Assembly: GCA_016840125.1 (NCBI GenBank)
Contig: JAEOSY010000237.1
Coordinates: forward strand, 1-30,902
Length of the DNA: 30,902 nucleotides
Direction: 5' to 3'
Origin: Candidatus Helarchaeota archaeon
GTDB taxonomy: Archaea; Asgardarchaeota; Lokiarchaeia; Helarchaeales; HEL-GB-A
The position numbers and the translations under genes were made by a program. The notes under the pieces are model-generated. The model did not search any database. It had not been told where the DNA came from and saw only the letters and a list, made by a program, of their open reading frames with translations. Positions 1 through 7,812 of this stretch are shown one piece after another (position 1 is the first letter of the stretch; every line of letters begins with the position of its first letter).

Positions 1-1
1 G

Positions 2-181
2 GAGATCGAGCGTGGCTCCAATCCACTGGACCCTAACGATCCCCTACTTACAACGGTATTGCTAGGAATGGTGATAATCGGAGGAACACTCGCGGGAGTC
101 GCCGTGGCGGGGCTGCTACTGAAAGCCTCGCGAAAGGAGAAACCCGCTCCTATCAAAAAATCAGTCGTGAAGCTCGCCTAA
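2..181 (+). CDS. C-terminal fragment of a membrane-anchored protein (5' end outside window)
   Basis: An open frame enters from the window edge and stops at TAA 179-181, giving 59 residues. The sequence shows a Pro/Asp-rich stretch, then a hydrophobic segment of about 22 residues rich in Gly, Ala, Val and Leu (roughly residues 18-40), then a short Lys/Arg-rich tail. That is the usual layout of a surface protein held by one C-terminal membrane helix with a cytoplasmic basic tail. The family cannot be named from this fragment. The DNA is far GC-richer than the genes from 444 onward, which may reflect transfer or a different gene class. Confidence in coding is moderate; the function is unknown. 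Confidence 0.55.
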   Translation, partial: EIERGSNPLDPNDPLLTTVLLGMVIIGGTLAGVAVAGLLLKASRKEKPAPIKKSVVKLA

Positions 182-238
182 AGAAAGCGAGAATTCTGAA
201 AAAGATCTGTATGAGCAGTGTAGACGGCACCCAGTGGC

Positions 239-252
239 GGATCCCGGGATCC
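239..252. repeat. Perfect 14-bp palindrome
   Basis: GGATCCCGGGATCC reads the same on both strands. It lies 57 bases after the stop of the membrane-protein fragment in a GC-rich patch. It could act as a hairpin in the transcript end of that gene; no T-run follows directly. Function unknown. Confidence 0.5.
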
Positions 253-316
253 AAAAAACCGATTTTAGACACCCCTTTTGATAAAGGAGCTAATATTTTT
301 AAGCCCCCTGCCCTAT

Positions 317-439
317 GGCACTGTCTAGATTTACTAATAAGCCAGTTTTAGAGTGAATAGAAAAAATCGGTTTGCTCTCGGAGAAGATTTAGGGTTTCGG
401 GAGAAAAGCCTTTTAGTAGGCACTGTCTAGATTTACTAA
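317..439. repeat. Pair of 21-bp direct repeats around an 81-bp spacer
   Basis: The 21 bases starting ggcactgtctag occur identically at 317-337 and 419-439. A second pair is inverted: aaaccgatttt (256-266) and aaaatcggttt (363-373). The block fills the gap between the first gene and the stop of the dephospho-CoA kinase gene. It may be the scar of a small mobile element or a local duplication. No gene is visible in 182-443. Confidence 0.6.
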
Positions 440-443
440 AAAC

Positions 444-995
444 TCAAACAATTTCCATAGCATTGAGATAACCCTCAAATTCTCGGTACTTCTCCTCTGT
501 CACATGGATCATTACTAAGCCTGCATTCATATTATAAGAGGGGATAGGGGGTTGGCCGTAAAAAATTATGCTTTTTACCGGTGCGAGAAGGACGCAGGGG
601 AGCGTTAGAAGGTCTTCCTCACCCTTAACGAAAATTTCAGTGCGTACTTGAGATTTATAAGCTCTCTCTATGACATCCCATGCTTCCGGAACAATATATC
701 CCTGAGGATTGTTAATTTCTAGAGTTACATCTGCAGGAACATCAACAAATTCATCACTAGTCCTCAAAGTTTTACCATCAATTATTGCTACATTGAGCCT
801 AACGCCCCTTTGGAGCAAGCTCCGAACACAGATATCGCCTACAGCTGCAATTATAGGTGGCCTTTTACTGTCAAGAAGTTTTACTGCCCTCTTTGTCGTG
901 GATCTTTCATTACCTTCGAGTAAGAGTCCCAATGGTTTCTTTAAAATGACTCTAAGCTCCTCAGTCAAGCGTAAGATCTGCTTTCGTTTCTCCAT
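444..995 (-). CDS. GTP-dependent dephospho-CoA kinase (DUF359 family)
   Basis: The 183-residue protein has the hallmarks of the archaeal DUF359 family: a central AVGDICVR-type strand and turn, the IIDGKTLR motif near residues 72-79, and the EINNPQGYI segment that precedes a helix rich in acidic and basic residues. Family knowledge: this enzyme phosphorylates dephospho-CoA to CoA using GTP, the last step of archaeal CoA synthesis, and is unrelated to bacterial CoaE. The ATG follows the Spt4 stop directly (TAA-ATG, no gap), so the two genes are almost certainly co-transcribed. The order Rpo7-Spt4-DPCK is common in archaea and supports the call. Confidence 0.85.
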   Translation of the reverse strand: MEKRKQILRLTEELRVILKKPLGLLLEGNERSTTKRAVKLLDSKRPPIIAAVGDICVRSLLQRGVRLNVAIIDGKTLRTSDEFVDVPADVTLEINNPQGYIVPEAWDVIERAYKSQVRTEIFVKGEEDLLTLPCVLLAPVKSIIFYGQPPIPSYNMNAGLVMIHVTEEKYREFEGYLNAMEIV

Positions 996-1220
996 TTACC
1001 TAACCTTAAGGGCATATTTGCCGACTTCGTGGATATTCAATTTATCTGCTATTGTTGAACCTTCGGGATTGACAATAATTACCAGTCCGGAGTAATCAGG
1101 GGAAAGCGTCGGTGTCTTACAGTTTAAACAAAGTTGTTTCTCTGGTTCAAGTCGATGACATGTTCTACAAGCTTTTTCTCGAATAGGACATTCCTCACTT
1201 ATTAATTTTTTTTCTTCAAT
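996..1220 (-). CDS. spt4: Transcription elongation factor Spt4 (RpoE2), non-canonical start
   Basis: The frame encodes about 74 residues with two zinc-binding CxxC pairs (C18/C21 and C31/C34 counted from the ATT), then the Spt4 signature: an LSPDYSG turn, VIIVNPEGS, and the ending YALKVR. Spt4 pairs with Spt5 and binds the RNA polymerase clamp to support elongation. The gene sits between Rpo7 and DPCK, as in many archaea. The odd point is the start: the frame has a stop 9 bases or fewer upstream and no ATG, GTG or TTG before the zinc knuckle. The candidates are ATT at 1218-1220, overlapping the Rpo7 stop, or TTG at 1217-1219 if the following run of eight A bases were one longer. Confidence 0.85.
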   Translation of the reverse strand: MEEKKLISEECPIREKACRTCHRLEPEKQLCLNCKTPTLSPDYSGLVIIVNPEGSTIADKLNIHEVGKYALKVR

Positions 1221-1873
1221 TATTGTTTACGCTTTTTCTTTTTTACTTTCCTAGCTTTTATCTTTTCTTCAGCCTCTTTCTTTTCTTCTTCAGTCTTTTC
1301 ATATTTCTCTGGATGAAGTATTTTATCAATTTCTTCATCGATCCACTCTATTTTTCCAAGAAAGGGCTGACGCATCGTAAGACCAAGTTTTCCAGAGCGA
1401 CTTCCACCCGTACCAATTGAAACTGCTACAATTCGAGCACGGACATGGTCACTAGCTTGGAGAACTTTCCCCGTCTCTTTACCTAATAAAGATGCGTTTT
1501 TTGCATTGAAGGTGATGAAATCATCTGTGACTTGAGAAACGTGACAGAGTCCATCCAATGGACCAAGACGAATAAAGACTCCAAAATCGACAACCTCGAC
1601 AACCTCGCCCTCCACGAGTTCATATAAATCGGGTTTAAAGACTAGAATCTTGAATGTGATATTATGAAATGCCGCGCCATCACCAGGAAGTAATTTACCC
1701 ACGCCAATATCAATAATTTCAATAACAGTAATGATATAACCCAAATCACCTGTTATTTTATCCTCATACTCTTTTCTAACCATGTCTAATGCTACTTGCT
1801 CTAAATCTTCGCGTGGGGCAAACCTGTGCGGTGGGATGCGAACAATATCACGTACGGTAATAATTTTAAACAA
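1220..1873 (-). CDS. rpo7: DNA-directed RNA polymerase subunit Rpo7 (RpoE', Rpb7-like)
   Basis: The 217-residue protein starts with the MFKIITVRDIVRIPP pattern typical of the Rpb7 RNP-like tip domain. An S1 RNA-binding domain follows (GEVVEVVDFGVFIRLGPLDGL, near residues 88-108). The tail from about residue 185 is an unusual Lys/Glu-rich helix ending in KKKKRKQ. Rpo7 forms the polymerase stalk with Rpo4, helps open-complex formation and binds the emerging transcript. The extra charged tail may add nucleic-acid contacts (inference). It lies in the aIF2-gamma, PIN, Rpo7, Spt4, DPCK series and its stop overlaps the presumed Spt4 start. Confidence 0.93.
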   Translation of the reverse strand: MFKIITVRDIVRIPPHRFAPREDLEQVALDMVRKEYEDKITGDLGYIITVIEIIDIGVGKLLPGDGAAFHNITFKILVFKPDLYELVEGEVVEVVDFGVFIRLGPLDGLCHVSQVTDDFITFNAKNASLLGKETGKVLQASDHVRARIVAVSIGTGGSRSGKLGLTMRQPFLGKIEWIDEEIDKILHPEKYEKTEEEKKEAEEKIKARKVKKKKRKQ

Positions 1874-1993
1874 TCTAAAACCTGCCTTAAATTCCTAGAA
1901 CTTGCGCAATTCAATTTTAGTGGAGTTATACAAATTGATCCTATTAACCGTTTTAAATTTTTAGCCTTTATTTCTAGCATGAGTATTAATTTT

Positions 1994-2404
1994 TTAGGAA
2001 GGGATAATGCCGTCAATTGACAAGATCGCTTTTTTTCGAAGTGTTATAACTGGAATTTGATGTTCTCGCAATTTTTTTCGTAACTCTCGATCATTAGTCG
2101 CAACGATCCAATTTTTTTGTTGTTTAGCAAGGTGGATTATGATGTCATCTACATTTTTAGAAGGGGGATCTATGGGCTCATGTTTGAAGTGAGTGCACCG
2201 TTGAGCTAACTCAAGTGCAATCTTCACTTGCCTTTCATTTTTGAGAGAAACCTTTGCAATCTTATTTAATTCATCAAAAATCTCATCAATTACAATTAGT
2301 TCAAATTTTATGGAAATTATCCTCTCCAGCTCTTGAAAAATATCAATTCCAAATTGGGCTGGAATTAATAGAAAATTAGTGTCAAGTAATATCTTTAAGG
2401 TGAT
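1994..2404 (-). CDS. PIN-domain nuclease, Fcf1/Utp24-like, ATC start
   Basis: The full frame gives about 136 residues: KILLDTNFLL at the N-terminus with the first PIN acid (D8), then an acidic helix with VIDEIFDEL, then VDDIIIHLA and ATNDRELR carrying the remaining metal-binding acids. This is a complete PIN ribonuclease domain. Family knowledge: the archaeal gene beside aIF2-gamma and Rpo7 is the Fcf1/Utp24-like PIN protein linked to rRNA processing. A GTG at 2225-2227 would give only the C-terminal half and lose the catalytic D8. The frame between the aIF2-gamma stop and D8 has no ATG, GTG or TTG. A strong AGGAGG (2415-2420) lies 10 bases before ATC 2402-2404, the best start on offer. Confidence 0.8.
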   Translation of the reverse strand: MTLKILLDTNFLLIPAQFGIDIFQELERIISIKFELIVIDEIFDELNKIAKVSLKNERQVKIALELAQRCTHFKHEPIDPPSKNVDDIIIHLAKQQKNWIVATNDRELRKKLREHQIPVITLRKKAILSIDGIIPS

Positions 2405-2437
2405 TGAAAGAAACCCTCCTCTAATCGCGAATTTTTT

Positions 2438-3694
2438 TTACTCTACGATTCCGAAACCAATTAGACGCCATCTTCCTGCTATTTGGCGGCTAATAGCAAC
2501 CCTTTGACCAATAGCAGAACAAACAGGGCGCTTTAAAGTCATAGCAATTGTGTCCTTAGTTGCCTTTGTCACTACTCCAACAGTCATCGAGATGCCGACA
2601 TTTAACATCAATGGCTCTTTTACTTTAATCTTCTCAGTTTTCATTAAATCTTCATATTTTTTCTTAACGCCAACGACTCTCTCTAAAAGAGTCACGTCTA
2701 AATTCAAATCGTTACGGGTCTCAGGTAAGGTTCCTGGAATTCCAGCAACATGCCCAATCAATCCATCAGCTTTTGTAAAAGATGGATCTAGAAGAGTACC
2801 AACTCCAATAAGCCCACCCGAACTGGCTTTTTCCAAAGCAATATTTCCCCCCGCATGTAAACTCGTAATGCTAGTGGTAAGAGGTTCGTAGCCCGTTTCC
2901 AATTTCAATCCGGGACGAATTTCGATCTCGTCATCGATCTTCAGCTCCCCCTCACTGATCGTGACCCCTATAACACCTCCAACCAAATCATCAATAGTTG
3001 CTCCTGGCTTATTTACATCGAACGACCGGGCAACAAACATGCGGGCGGGCTTTGAAATATCACGTGGAGGTGTAGGGATATTTTTTTCAAGGGCTTGGAT
3101 TAATACATCTAAATTTGCCTTATGGATAGCTGAAATAGGAATAATTGGCGCATTTTCAGCAAAAGTTCCTCCGATAAACGCCTGTATATCATGGAATTGT
3201 TTTGTTGCTTCCTTAACTGTGCGTAATTCCACTTTATTTTGGGCAATGACAAGGTTCTTTTTTTCAGCAATCTTTAGTGCTTCTAAATGCTCCCTAGTTT
3301 GAGGTTGCGGGCAGTCTTCATTAACAGAGACTACAAGGCACGCACCATCCATTATGAAGGAGCCGGATATCATGGTTGCCATAAGAATTTCATGACCGGG
3401 GGCATCAACGAACGAAATTCGGCGTAATAATTCCAACTCGGCTCCACAATTTGGGCATTGATTATCTTTACATAAACTAGCCGTAGTATAACATTCGGGT
3501 TCTTCGCAAGAAGGGCATTTCAATAATTCAGCATCAGCATACCCTAATTTAATGGAGATCCCACGCTTCATTTCTTCAGAGTGGCGATCAGTCCATTCTC
3601 CACTTAAGGCTTGGACTATTGTTGTCTTTCCATGATCCACATGTCCAACGATACCGATATTTATCTCGCTTTGACGTTTCTTTGCTGTTGCCAA
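2438..3694 (-). CDS. eif2g: Translation initiation factor aIF2 subunit gamma
   Basis: The 418-residue protein opens with the G1 loop GHVDHGKT (residues 17-24), a switch I segment with RGISIKLGYAD, and a zinc-knuckle insertion with C60/C63 and C80/C83 plus two extra cysteines. DAPGH (G3) and NKVE (G4) follow, then two beta-barrel domains. The zinc knuckle and missing bacterial features separate it from SelB and EF-Tu. aIF2-gamma carries initiator Met-tRNA to the small subunit in a complex with alpha and beta subunits, which are encoded elsewhere. It lies 26 bases downstream of eS6 and runs into the PIN gene. Confidence 0.97.
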   Translation of the reverse strand: MATAKKRQSEINIGIVGHVDHGKTTIVQALSGEWTDRHSEEMKRGISIKLGYADAELLKCPSCEEPECYTTASLCKDNQCPNCGAELELLRRISFVDAPGHEILMATMISGSFIMDGACLVVSVNEDCPQPQTREHLEALKIAEKKNLVIAQNKVELRTVKEATKQFHDIQAFIGGTFAENAPIIPISAIHKANLDVLIQALEKNIPTPPRDISKPARMFVARSFDVNKPGATIDDLVGGVIGVTISEGELKIDDEIEIRPGLKLETGYEPLTTSITSLHAGGNIALEKASSGGLIGVGTLLDPSFTKADGLIGHVAGIPGTLPETRNDLNLDVTLLERVVGVKKKYEDLMKTEKIKVKEPLMLNVGISMTVGVVTKATKDTIAMTLKRPVCSAIGQRVAISRQIAGRWRLIGFGIVE

Positions 3695-3720
3695 AAATTC
3701 ATATCCTCCAAGCTTATCTC

Positions 3721-4161
3721 TTAATCCATTTTAATGGGAAATAGAACTTTCTTCTCTTCTTTCTTCTCCACTTTTTCCTTTTCCTCAAATAGCGGCTTAG
3801 TTCCCCATTTAACTACTTTAAGATTAACTTGAATAATTTCATCGCCGATCAGATTACCTCGAATCATTTTACGCGAGCGTAAACCCTTCCGTTTCGGTTT
3901 ATAACAGGGCCCCTTGGAAATAAAAATTTTCTTTCGCACACCCCCATGCACATCAAACCGCATTGGGAACCCATCAGAATCACTCCCTCCCATAATTTGA
4001 AATTCATAACCAGGAAAGCCGAACGGATTTCCTACTAAGACGTCACCCATCTTATTTCCGAGTAAGTTCCGAAATTTTGCGTCATCTATTTCAATTTGAC
4101 GTGTTTTCCCTATTTTCGGGTCTGCAATGACTAATCTAACACCTGCTTCTTCTTTTGACAA
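3721..4161 (-). CDS. rps6e: 30S ribosomal protein eS6
   Basis: The 146-residue protein matches eS6: a beta-rich N-terminus with a DP-K-GK-rQIE pattern, the GN--GD centre, the PFGFPGYEFQI-GGSDSDGFPMR motif, and the basic KRKGLRSRKM-RG segment. The acidic and lysine-rich tail (EKEKVEKKEEKK) extends beyond the usual archaeal core of about 125 residues. The start is TTG, followed by Ser-Lys-Glu-Glu. The eS6, aIF2-gamma and aIF5B neighbourhood is a conserved archaeal translation cluster. Confidence 0.95.
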   Translation of the reverse strand: MSKEEAGVRLVIADPKIGKTRQIEIDDAKFRNLLGNKMGDVLVGNPFGFPGYEFQIMGGSDSDGFPMRFDVHGGVRKKIFISKGPCYKPKRKGLRSRKMIRGNLIGDEIIQVNLKVVKWGTKPLFEEKEKVEKKEEKKVLFPIKMD

Positions 4162-4235
4162 TAGATAATCACCTAATAGTGTATTTAATTATTTTAACTC
4201 ATTATACATTCTATATAATTTTTTTCTATAAAAAT

Positions 4236-6023
4236 TTACAATCCCCAAAATTTCTTGGTCTGTCTTTTTATTTCCGCAAGTTCCTCAAGGATTTCTCGGT
4301 CGTCGGAGGTTAATTCTTTTTTAAATTTCTCCTTAATTAATTTAAAATCATGTTCTGGAATGTTTATATAAAAAATTTCATCCTTAATTTCTTTGATATT
4401 TCTCCCAACGACTCCTCCTGCTACGGACATTGCCACTTCTTGATTTTTATTGGCTTGGGAGATGGCTTCGCTCTTATCTTGAAGCTGGCGAATTACTCCT
4501 ATTACTTTCCCCTCTTTGTTTATTATCTTTGTTTTTGGCTTGATAACACCCCCAAGCACCCGAATACCAATGACCGCGGGCTCAGAGCGGCGGAAGATGT
4601 ACCGTGGTAGGAAAAGAATCTTACCAGGCTTAATAACCTTATCATATTCAATGGTTTTGAATTCCTCCTCTTTTTTCTTCAGCCACTCAAGATAGTCTTC
4701 GATTAAACGATAGATGACATCACTTTCGAAGATTTTTATTTCTTGATTAAAGGCTTCCTCCTTCGCATCCGGGAGGATTTTTGTATGGAATGCCAAAATG
4801 ACTGCAGTGAGCGGATCACTTTCTTTTACAACTGCGGCTTCAACAACGTCTCGTTTTGAAATAAACCCCACATCTGCTTTTCTGATCTGAATCTTTTCTT
4901 CTCTGAGAAAATCTATCAATGCCTCAAGAGAGCCCAAGGTGTCTGCCTTTAAGATGATTCCGGACGAGTCGGTGTCGATTCGAATACTTTTAATTTCGGA
5001 TTCAATTGCTTTAATAGCCGCCTCTTGTTTTTGAGGCGTATTGGCAACGATAACAGGACCGCCTGCAATGGCATCCTCAAGATTCGGTGCTGCAATTTTT
5101 ATTCCAGCCGCAGCTGAAACCTTTTTGATTGCGGAAAATTTCTCACGTGGGTCTCTAATTTCATCCAGCGGTTTTGGAACGAGTAAAGCTCTAATTTTAG
5201 TTTGAATTGCATTTTTTAATCCTCCTACGATGATATTATCACCCTGTTTGATGACACCGTCATAAAGAATTGTATCGATAGTAATACCTAAACCAGGTTC
5301 CTCTCTTACCTCTAGAACTACCCCCTTTCCTGCACCTTTCGAAGTTTTCAGGCGATGCTGTAAATATTGCATGGTTAATCCTGCGAGAACCATCAGGAGT
5401 TCCGGAATACCTTCGCCTGTTTTAGCACTCGTTGGAACAATCGCAATAGTTTTCGTAAAATCCTCTACCCTATCATATCTATCAGCAAAATATCCCTCTT
5501 CTGAGAGAGTACCCATTATTTCATAAAGCCGATTGTCTAATGTCGTTTGTACAGCGGGGATTTGATGATTGAATGATTCAAGAAATGATGGCGCATGATA
5601 TTTCCACCCTGGAACGCGATCTATTTTATTAGCTGCAATTAAAAAGGGTGTTTTTCGTTCACGGAGGATTCTGAGTGATTCGAACGTCTGCTCTAGGCAA
5701 CCCTCATTGGCGTCAATAACAAGTATAGCGATATCTGAAACTGCACCCCCACGGCGCCGTAAATTAATAAAGGCTGAATGTCCGGGCGTATCAATAACGA
5801 GTAACCCTTTAATGGTTTGTAAATCAATTCCTGTTTTTTTAATTAAAGTTCCACAAATTTCGTTTATTGTTTCGACGGGTAAAAAACTCGCCCCAATATG
5901 TTGAGTAATCCCAGCGGCTTCTCGGCGTTGGACCCCGGTACCTCTTATTTTATCAAGGATACTGGTTTTTCCATGATCAATATGACCTAGAACCGATACG
6001 ATAGGTTGGCGAATTGACATCAT
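4236..6023 (-). CDS. infB: Translation initiation factor aIF5B (IF-2 family GTPase)
   Basis: The protein has about 595 residues. G1 is GHIDHGKTS (residues 13-21), G3 is DTPGHSAF, G4 is NKID, and the EF-Tu-like domain II, the alpha-beta-alpha domain III and the C-terminal barrel follow. The length matches short archaeal aIF5B, which lacks the long N-terminal extension of eukaryotic eIF5B. It promotes subunit joining and initiator tRNA placement. ATG 6021-6023 is preferred because AGGAG (6029-6033) lies 5 bases upstream; the next ATG (6018-6020) is equally possible. The GTG further upstream overlaps this ribosome binding site and is unlikely. No intein is present in the P-loop region. Confidence 0.96.
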   Translation of the reverse strand: MMSIRQPIVSVLGHIDHGKTSILDKIRGTGVQRREAAGITQHIGASFLPVETINEICGTLIKKTGIDLQTIKGLLVIDTPGHSAFINLRRRGGAVSDIAILVIDANEGCLEQTFESLRILRERKTPFLIAANKIDRVPGWKYHAPSFLESFNHQIPAVQTTLDNRLYEIMGTLSEEGYFADRYDRVEDFTKTIAIVPTSAKTGEGIPELLMVLAGLTMQYLQHRLKTSKGAGKGVVLEVREEPGLGITIDTILYDGVIKQGDNIIVGGLKNAIQTKIRALLVPKPLDEIRDPREKFSAIKKVSAAAGIKIAAPNLEDAIAGGPVIVANTPQKQEAAIKAIESEIKSIRIDTDSSGIILKADTLGSLEALIDFLREEKIQIRKADVGFISKRDVVEAAVVKESDPLTAVILAFHTKILPDAKEEAFNQEIKIFESDVIYRLIEDYLEWLKKKEEEFKTIEYDKVIKPGKILFLPRYIFRRSEPAVIGIRVLGGVIKPKTKIINKEGKVIGVIRQLQDKSEAISQANKNQEVAMSVAGGVVGRNIKEIKDEIFYINIPEHDFKLIKEKFKKELTSDDREILEELAEIKRQTKKFWGL

Positions 6024-6098
6024 CAGCACTCCTAAGTTGAATCTGTAAATTAAATATAAGATGATAATTTATAAATTAAAAAAAAAACTGTGGAGATA

Positions 6099-7013
6099 TT
6101 AAGTAAAAAAGAATTTAAAGATATCTTTGGTCTGATCCGCGAACTTTGGGAAAAATTCATTAAATAGATCAAGAGATCGGGTAACTTTCGAATAGTAGAT
6201 AATAAAAAATTGTTCATTTTCAATTGAAACACTTTTAAATAGAATAAAACCGTCTTTTACATCCACAGTAATCTTCAATGGTTTTATCTCTCTCTCTTTC
6301 ATTACTAAATACATATAAAGCGATTGAGTGGATATACTCTGACAAAGAAAGGCGCTTAATTCATTACTCGCATATTCTGCTAATAAATAGCCGTTCTGAT
6401 TTAACAAAATAACTGCATTCGCTTTAATCTTTTTAGCGAACTCGGATAAGAGGCTAGAAAGAACTTCTGCCTTTGTGGAGAGGCGTACCAATCCACTGGA
6501 GAAAGCTTTTGTTAGCGACCACTCATCATAAATTGAGGTCTCAAAGAAATCAACTTGAAAATCCTCAGATCCTTCCATAAACAGATCCCGTAGAATTTTT
6601 ATATTTTTACGAATTTCTGGGGTATCTCTTATATCAGGATCTACTTTGTTCAGAAGGATGATAATTGGAACCTTTAACTTTAGTTCATTAGTAAAGAGCT
6701 CGAGTATTTTTTGATAATAATCCAAAGCCAAATCATAGGTTTTAGGTTCCTTAATATCAATAGCATACAAAAATAAATCAGTTTCCTCAAAGAAGATTTC
6801 TTTCTTCAGATATCCCTTTCTATAGGCTTCTTGACCGCCTAAATCCCATGCGGACACCGTATAACCGAAAATTTTGAATATAGATCTCTCAATGCCCTTT
6901 GTTGGTGTTAACCCGCCTAATAGGCTGTATTTTCTTTCTAAAGTAAGTAGTATCGATGTTTTTCCCACATTCTCTAATCCAACTATCATTATTTTAAGTG
7001 CTTCACGAGACAT
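6099..7013 (-). CDS. Arf/Rag-like small GTPase fused to a roadblock-like domain
   Basis: The N-terminal 180 residues form a GTPase: G1 GLENVGKTS (residues 12-20), a Thr in switch I (T36 or T38), G3 WDLGGQE (56-62) with the double Gly and Gln of Arf, G-alpha and Rag proteins, G4 NKVD, and a G5-like ETSIYD. From about residue 185 a second alpha/beta unit (ANAVILLNQNGYLLAEY, then a beta-strand, helix, and strand) resembles the Roadblock/LC7 or longin fold seen in the C-terminal half of Rag GTPases. There is no prenylation or myristoylation signal. Such fusions are frequent in Asgard archaea and suggest dimerisation on a membrane or regulatory scaffold (inference). It is transcribed toward aIF5B and divergent from NDK. 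Confidence 0.8.
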   Translation of the reverse strand: MSREALKIMIVGLENVGKTSILLTLERKYSLLGGLTPTKGIERSIFKIFGYTVSAWDLGGQEAYRKGYLKKEIFFEETDLFLYAIDIKEPKTYDLALDYYQKILELFTNELKLKVPIIILLNKVDPDIRDTPEIRKNIKILRDLFMEGSEDFQVDFFETSIYDEWSLTKAFSSGLVRLSTKAEVLSSLLSEFAKKIKANAVILLNQNGYLLAEYASNELSAFLCQSISTQSLYMYLVMKEREIKPLKITVDVKDGFILFKSVSIENEQFFIIYYSKVTRSLDLFNEFFPKFADQTKDIFKFFFT

Positions 7014-7156
7014 TTCGATTAACTCTCAATTTTTGAGTTTAAAAGAGGTATTAGGGTGGATTTATTGCTCATTCTAAAAATATTTTTCAAGGTAATAAAT
7101 AACTTTCAATATAATCAATGAATCTAATTAATCTATTTTAATGTGGTGTTTAACGC

Positions 7157-7807
7157 ATGGAGGAATGTCTTGTCTTTTTAAAACCCGATGCAGTTCTTAG
7201 ACGGTGTATTGGAGCGGCAATCTTACAAGAATTTCTTAAAAATGATGATAAATTTTCCATTGTGGCGTTTAAGGAAATTCAAGTGAGCGAAGAATTGGCT
7301 CAAGAACATTATAAGGAGCATAAAGAGAAGTATTTTTTCCCATGGTTAGTTAAATCAATACGCTCGGCGCCAGTTTTAGCAATGATTGTACGTGGTCCAA
7401 TTCAACAAATTCGAGATTTTCTAGGAGCAACTTTTGTGCAAAAAGCAGAAGCAAACACAATCCGGGGGAAATATGGTATTTGGGGTGGTGTGAATTCAGT
7501 TCATGCCTCGGATTGCGCCGAAAGCGGGATTCGCGAACTCGAGCTTTGGAATACGATGGTACAATTAGAAAAAGACGCAGAGGCCTCCGAGAAAATACAA
7601 TCATATATTAATATATGGTCTCAGGACTTAAACAAGGAGAATACCCTGAAAATACGCGAGCTATGTGAGAAATTAGCGGAAAATAAAACAACTAAGGAAC
7701 AGATATATTCAGAACTCGCAAATTTATTAAAATTAGAATGCCCGGAAATAGAGGATAAAACGATTGAGCATTTTACCACAATTATCATTGAAAATATTTT
7801 AATTTAA
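7157..7807 (+). CDS. ndk: Nucleoside diphosphate kinase with C-terminal helical extension
   Basis: The first 150 residues match NDK: LVFLKPDAV at the start with Lys9, the PWL segment, GATFVQKAEANTIRGKYG with Arg103, and NSVHASD with the phosphorylated His116. It exchanges gamma-phosphates between NTPs and NDPs. Usual NDK proteins are 135-155 residues; this one has 216, the extra part being a charged, helical tail of about 60 residues with no motif I recognise. In many archaea NDK lies between eL24 and aIF5B on the same strand. Here it lies in that position but on the opposite strand, beside a GNAT gene. No clear ribosome binding site precedes the ATG, so the mRNA may be nearly leaderless. Confidence 0.93.
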   Translation: MEECLVFLKPDAVLRRCIGAAILQEFLKNDDKFSIVAFKEIQVSEELAQEHYKEHKEKYFFPWLVKSIRSAPVLAMIVRGPIQQIRDFLGATFVQKAEANTIRGKYGIWGGVNSVHASDCAESGIRELELWNTMVQLEKDAEASEKIQSYINIWSQDLNKENTLKIRELCEKLAENKTTKEQIYSELANLLKLECPEIEDKTIEHFTTIIIENILI

Positions 7808-7812
7808 AATAA

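Noticed and set aside
182..443. Possible tRNA or structured RNA gene in the GC-rich gap
   Set aside because: No cloverleaf, T-loop or anticodon arm could be traced; only repeats are visible.
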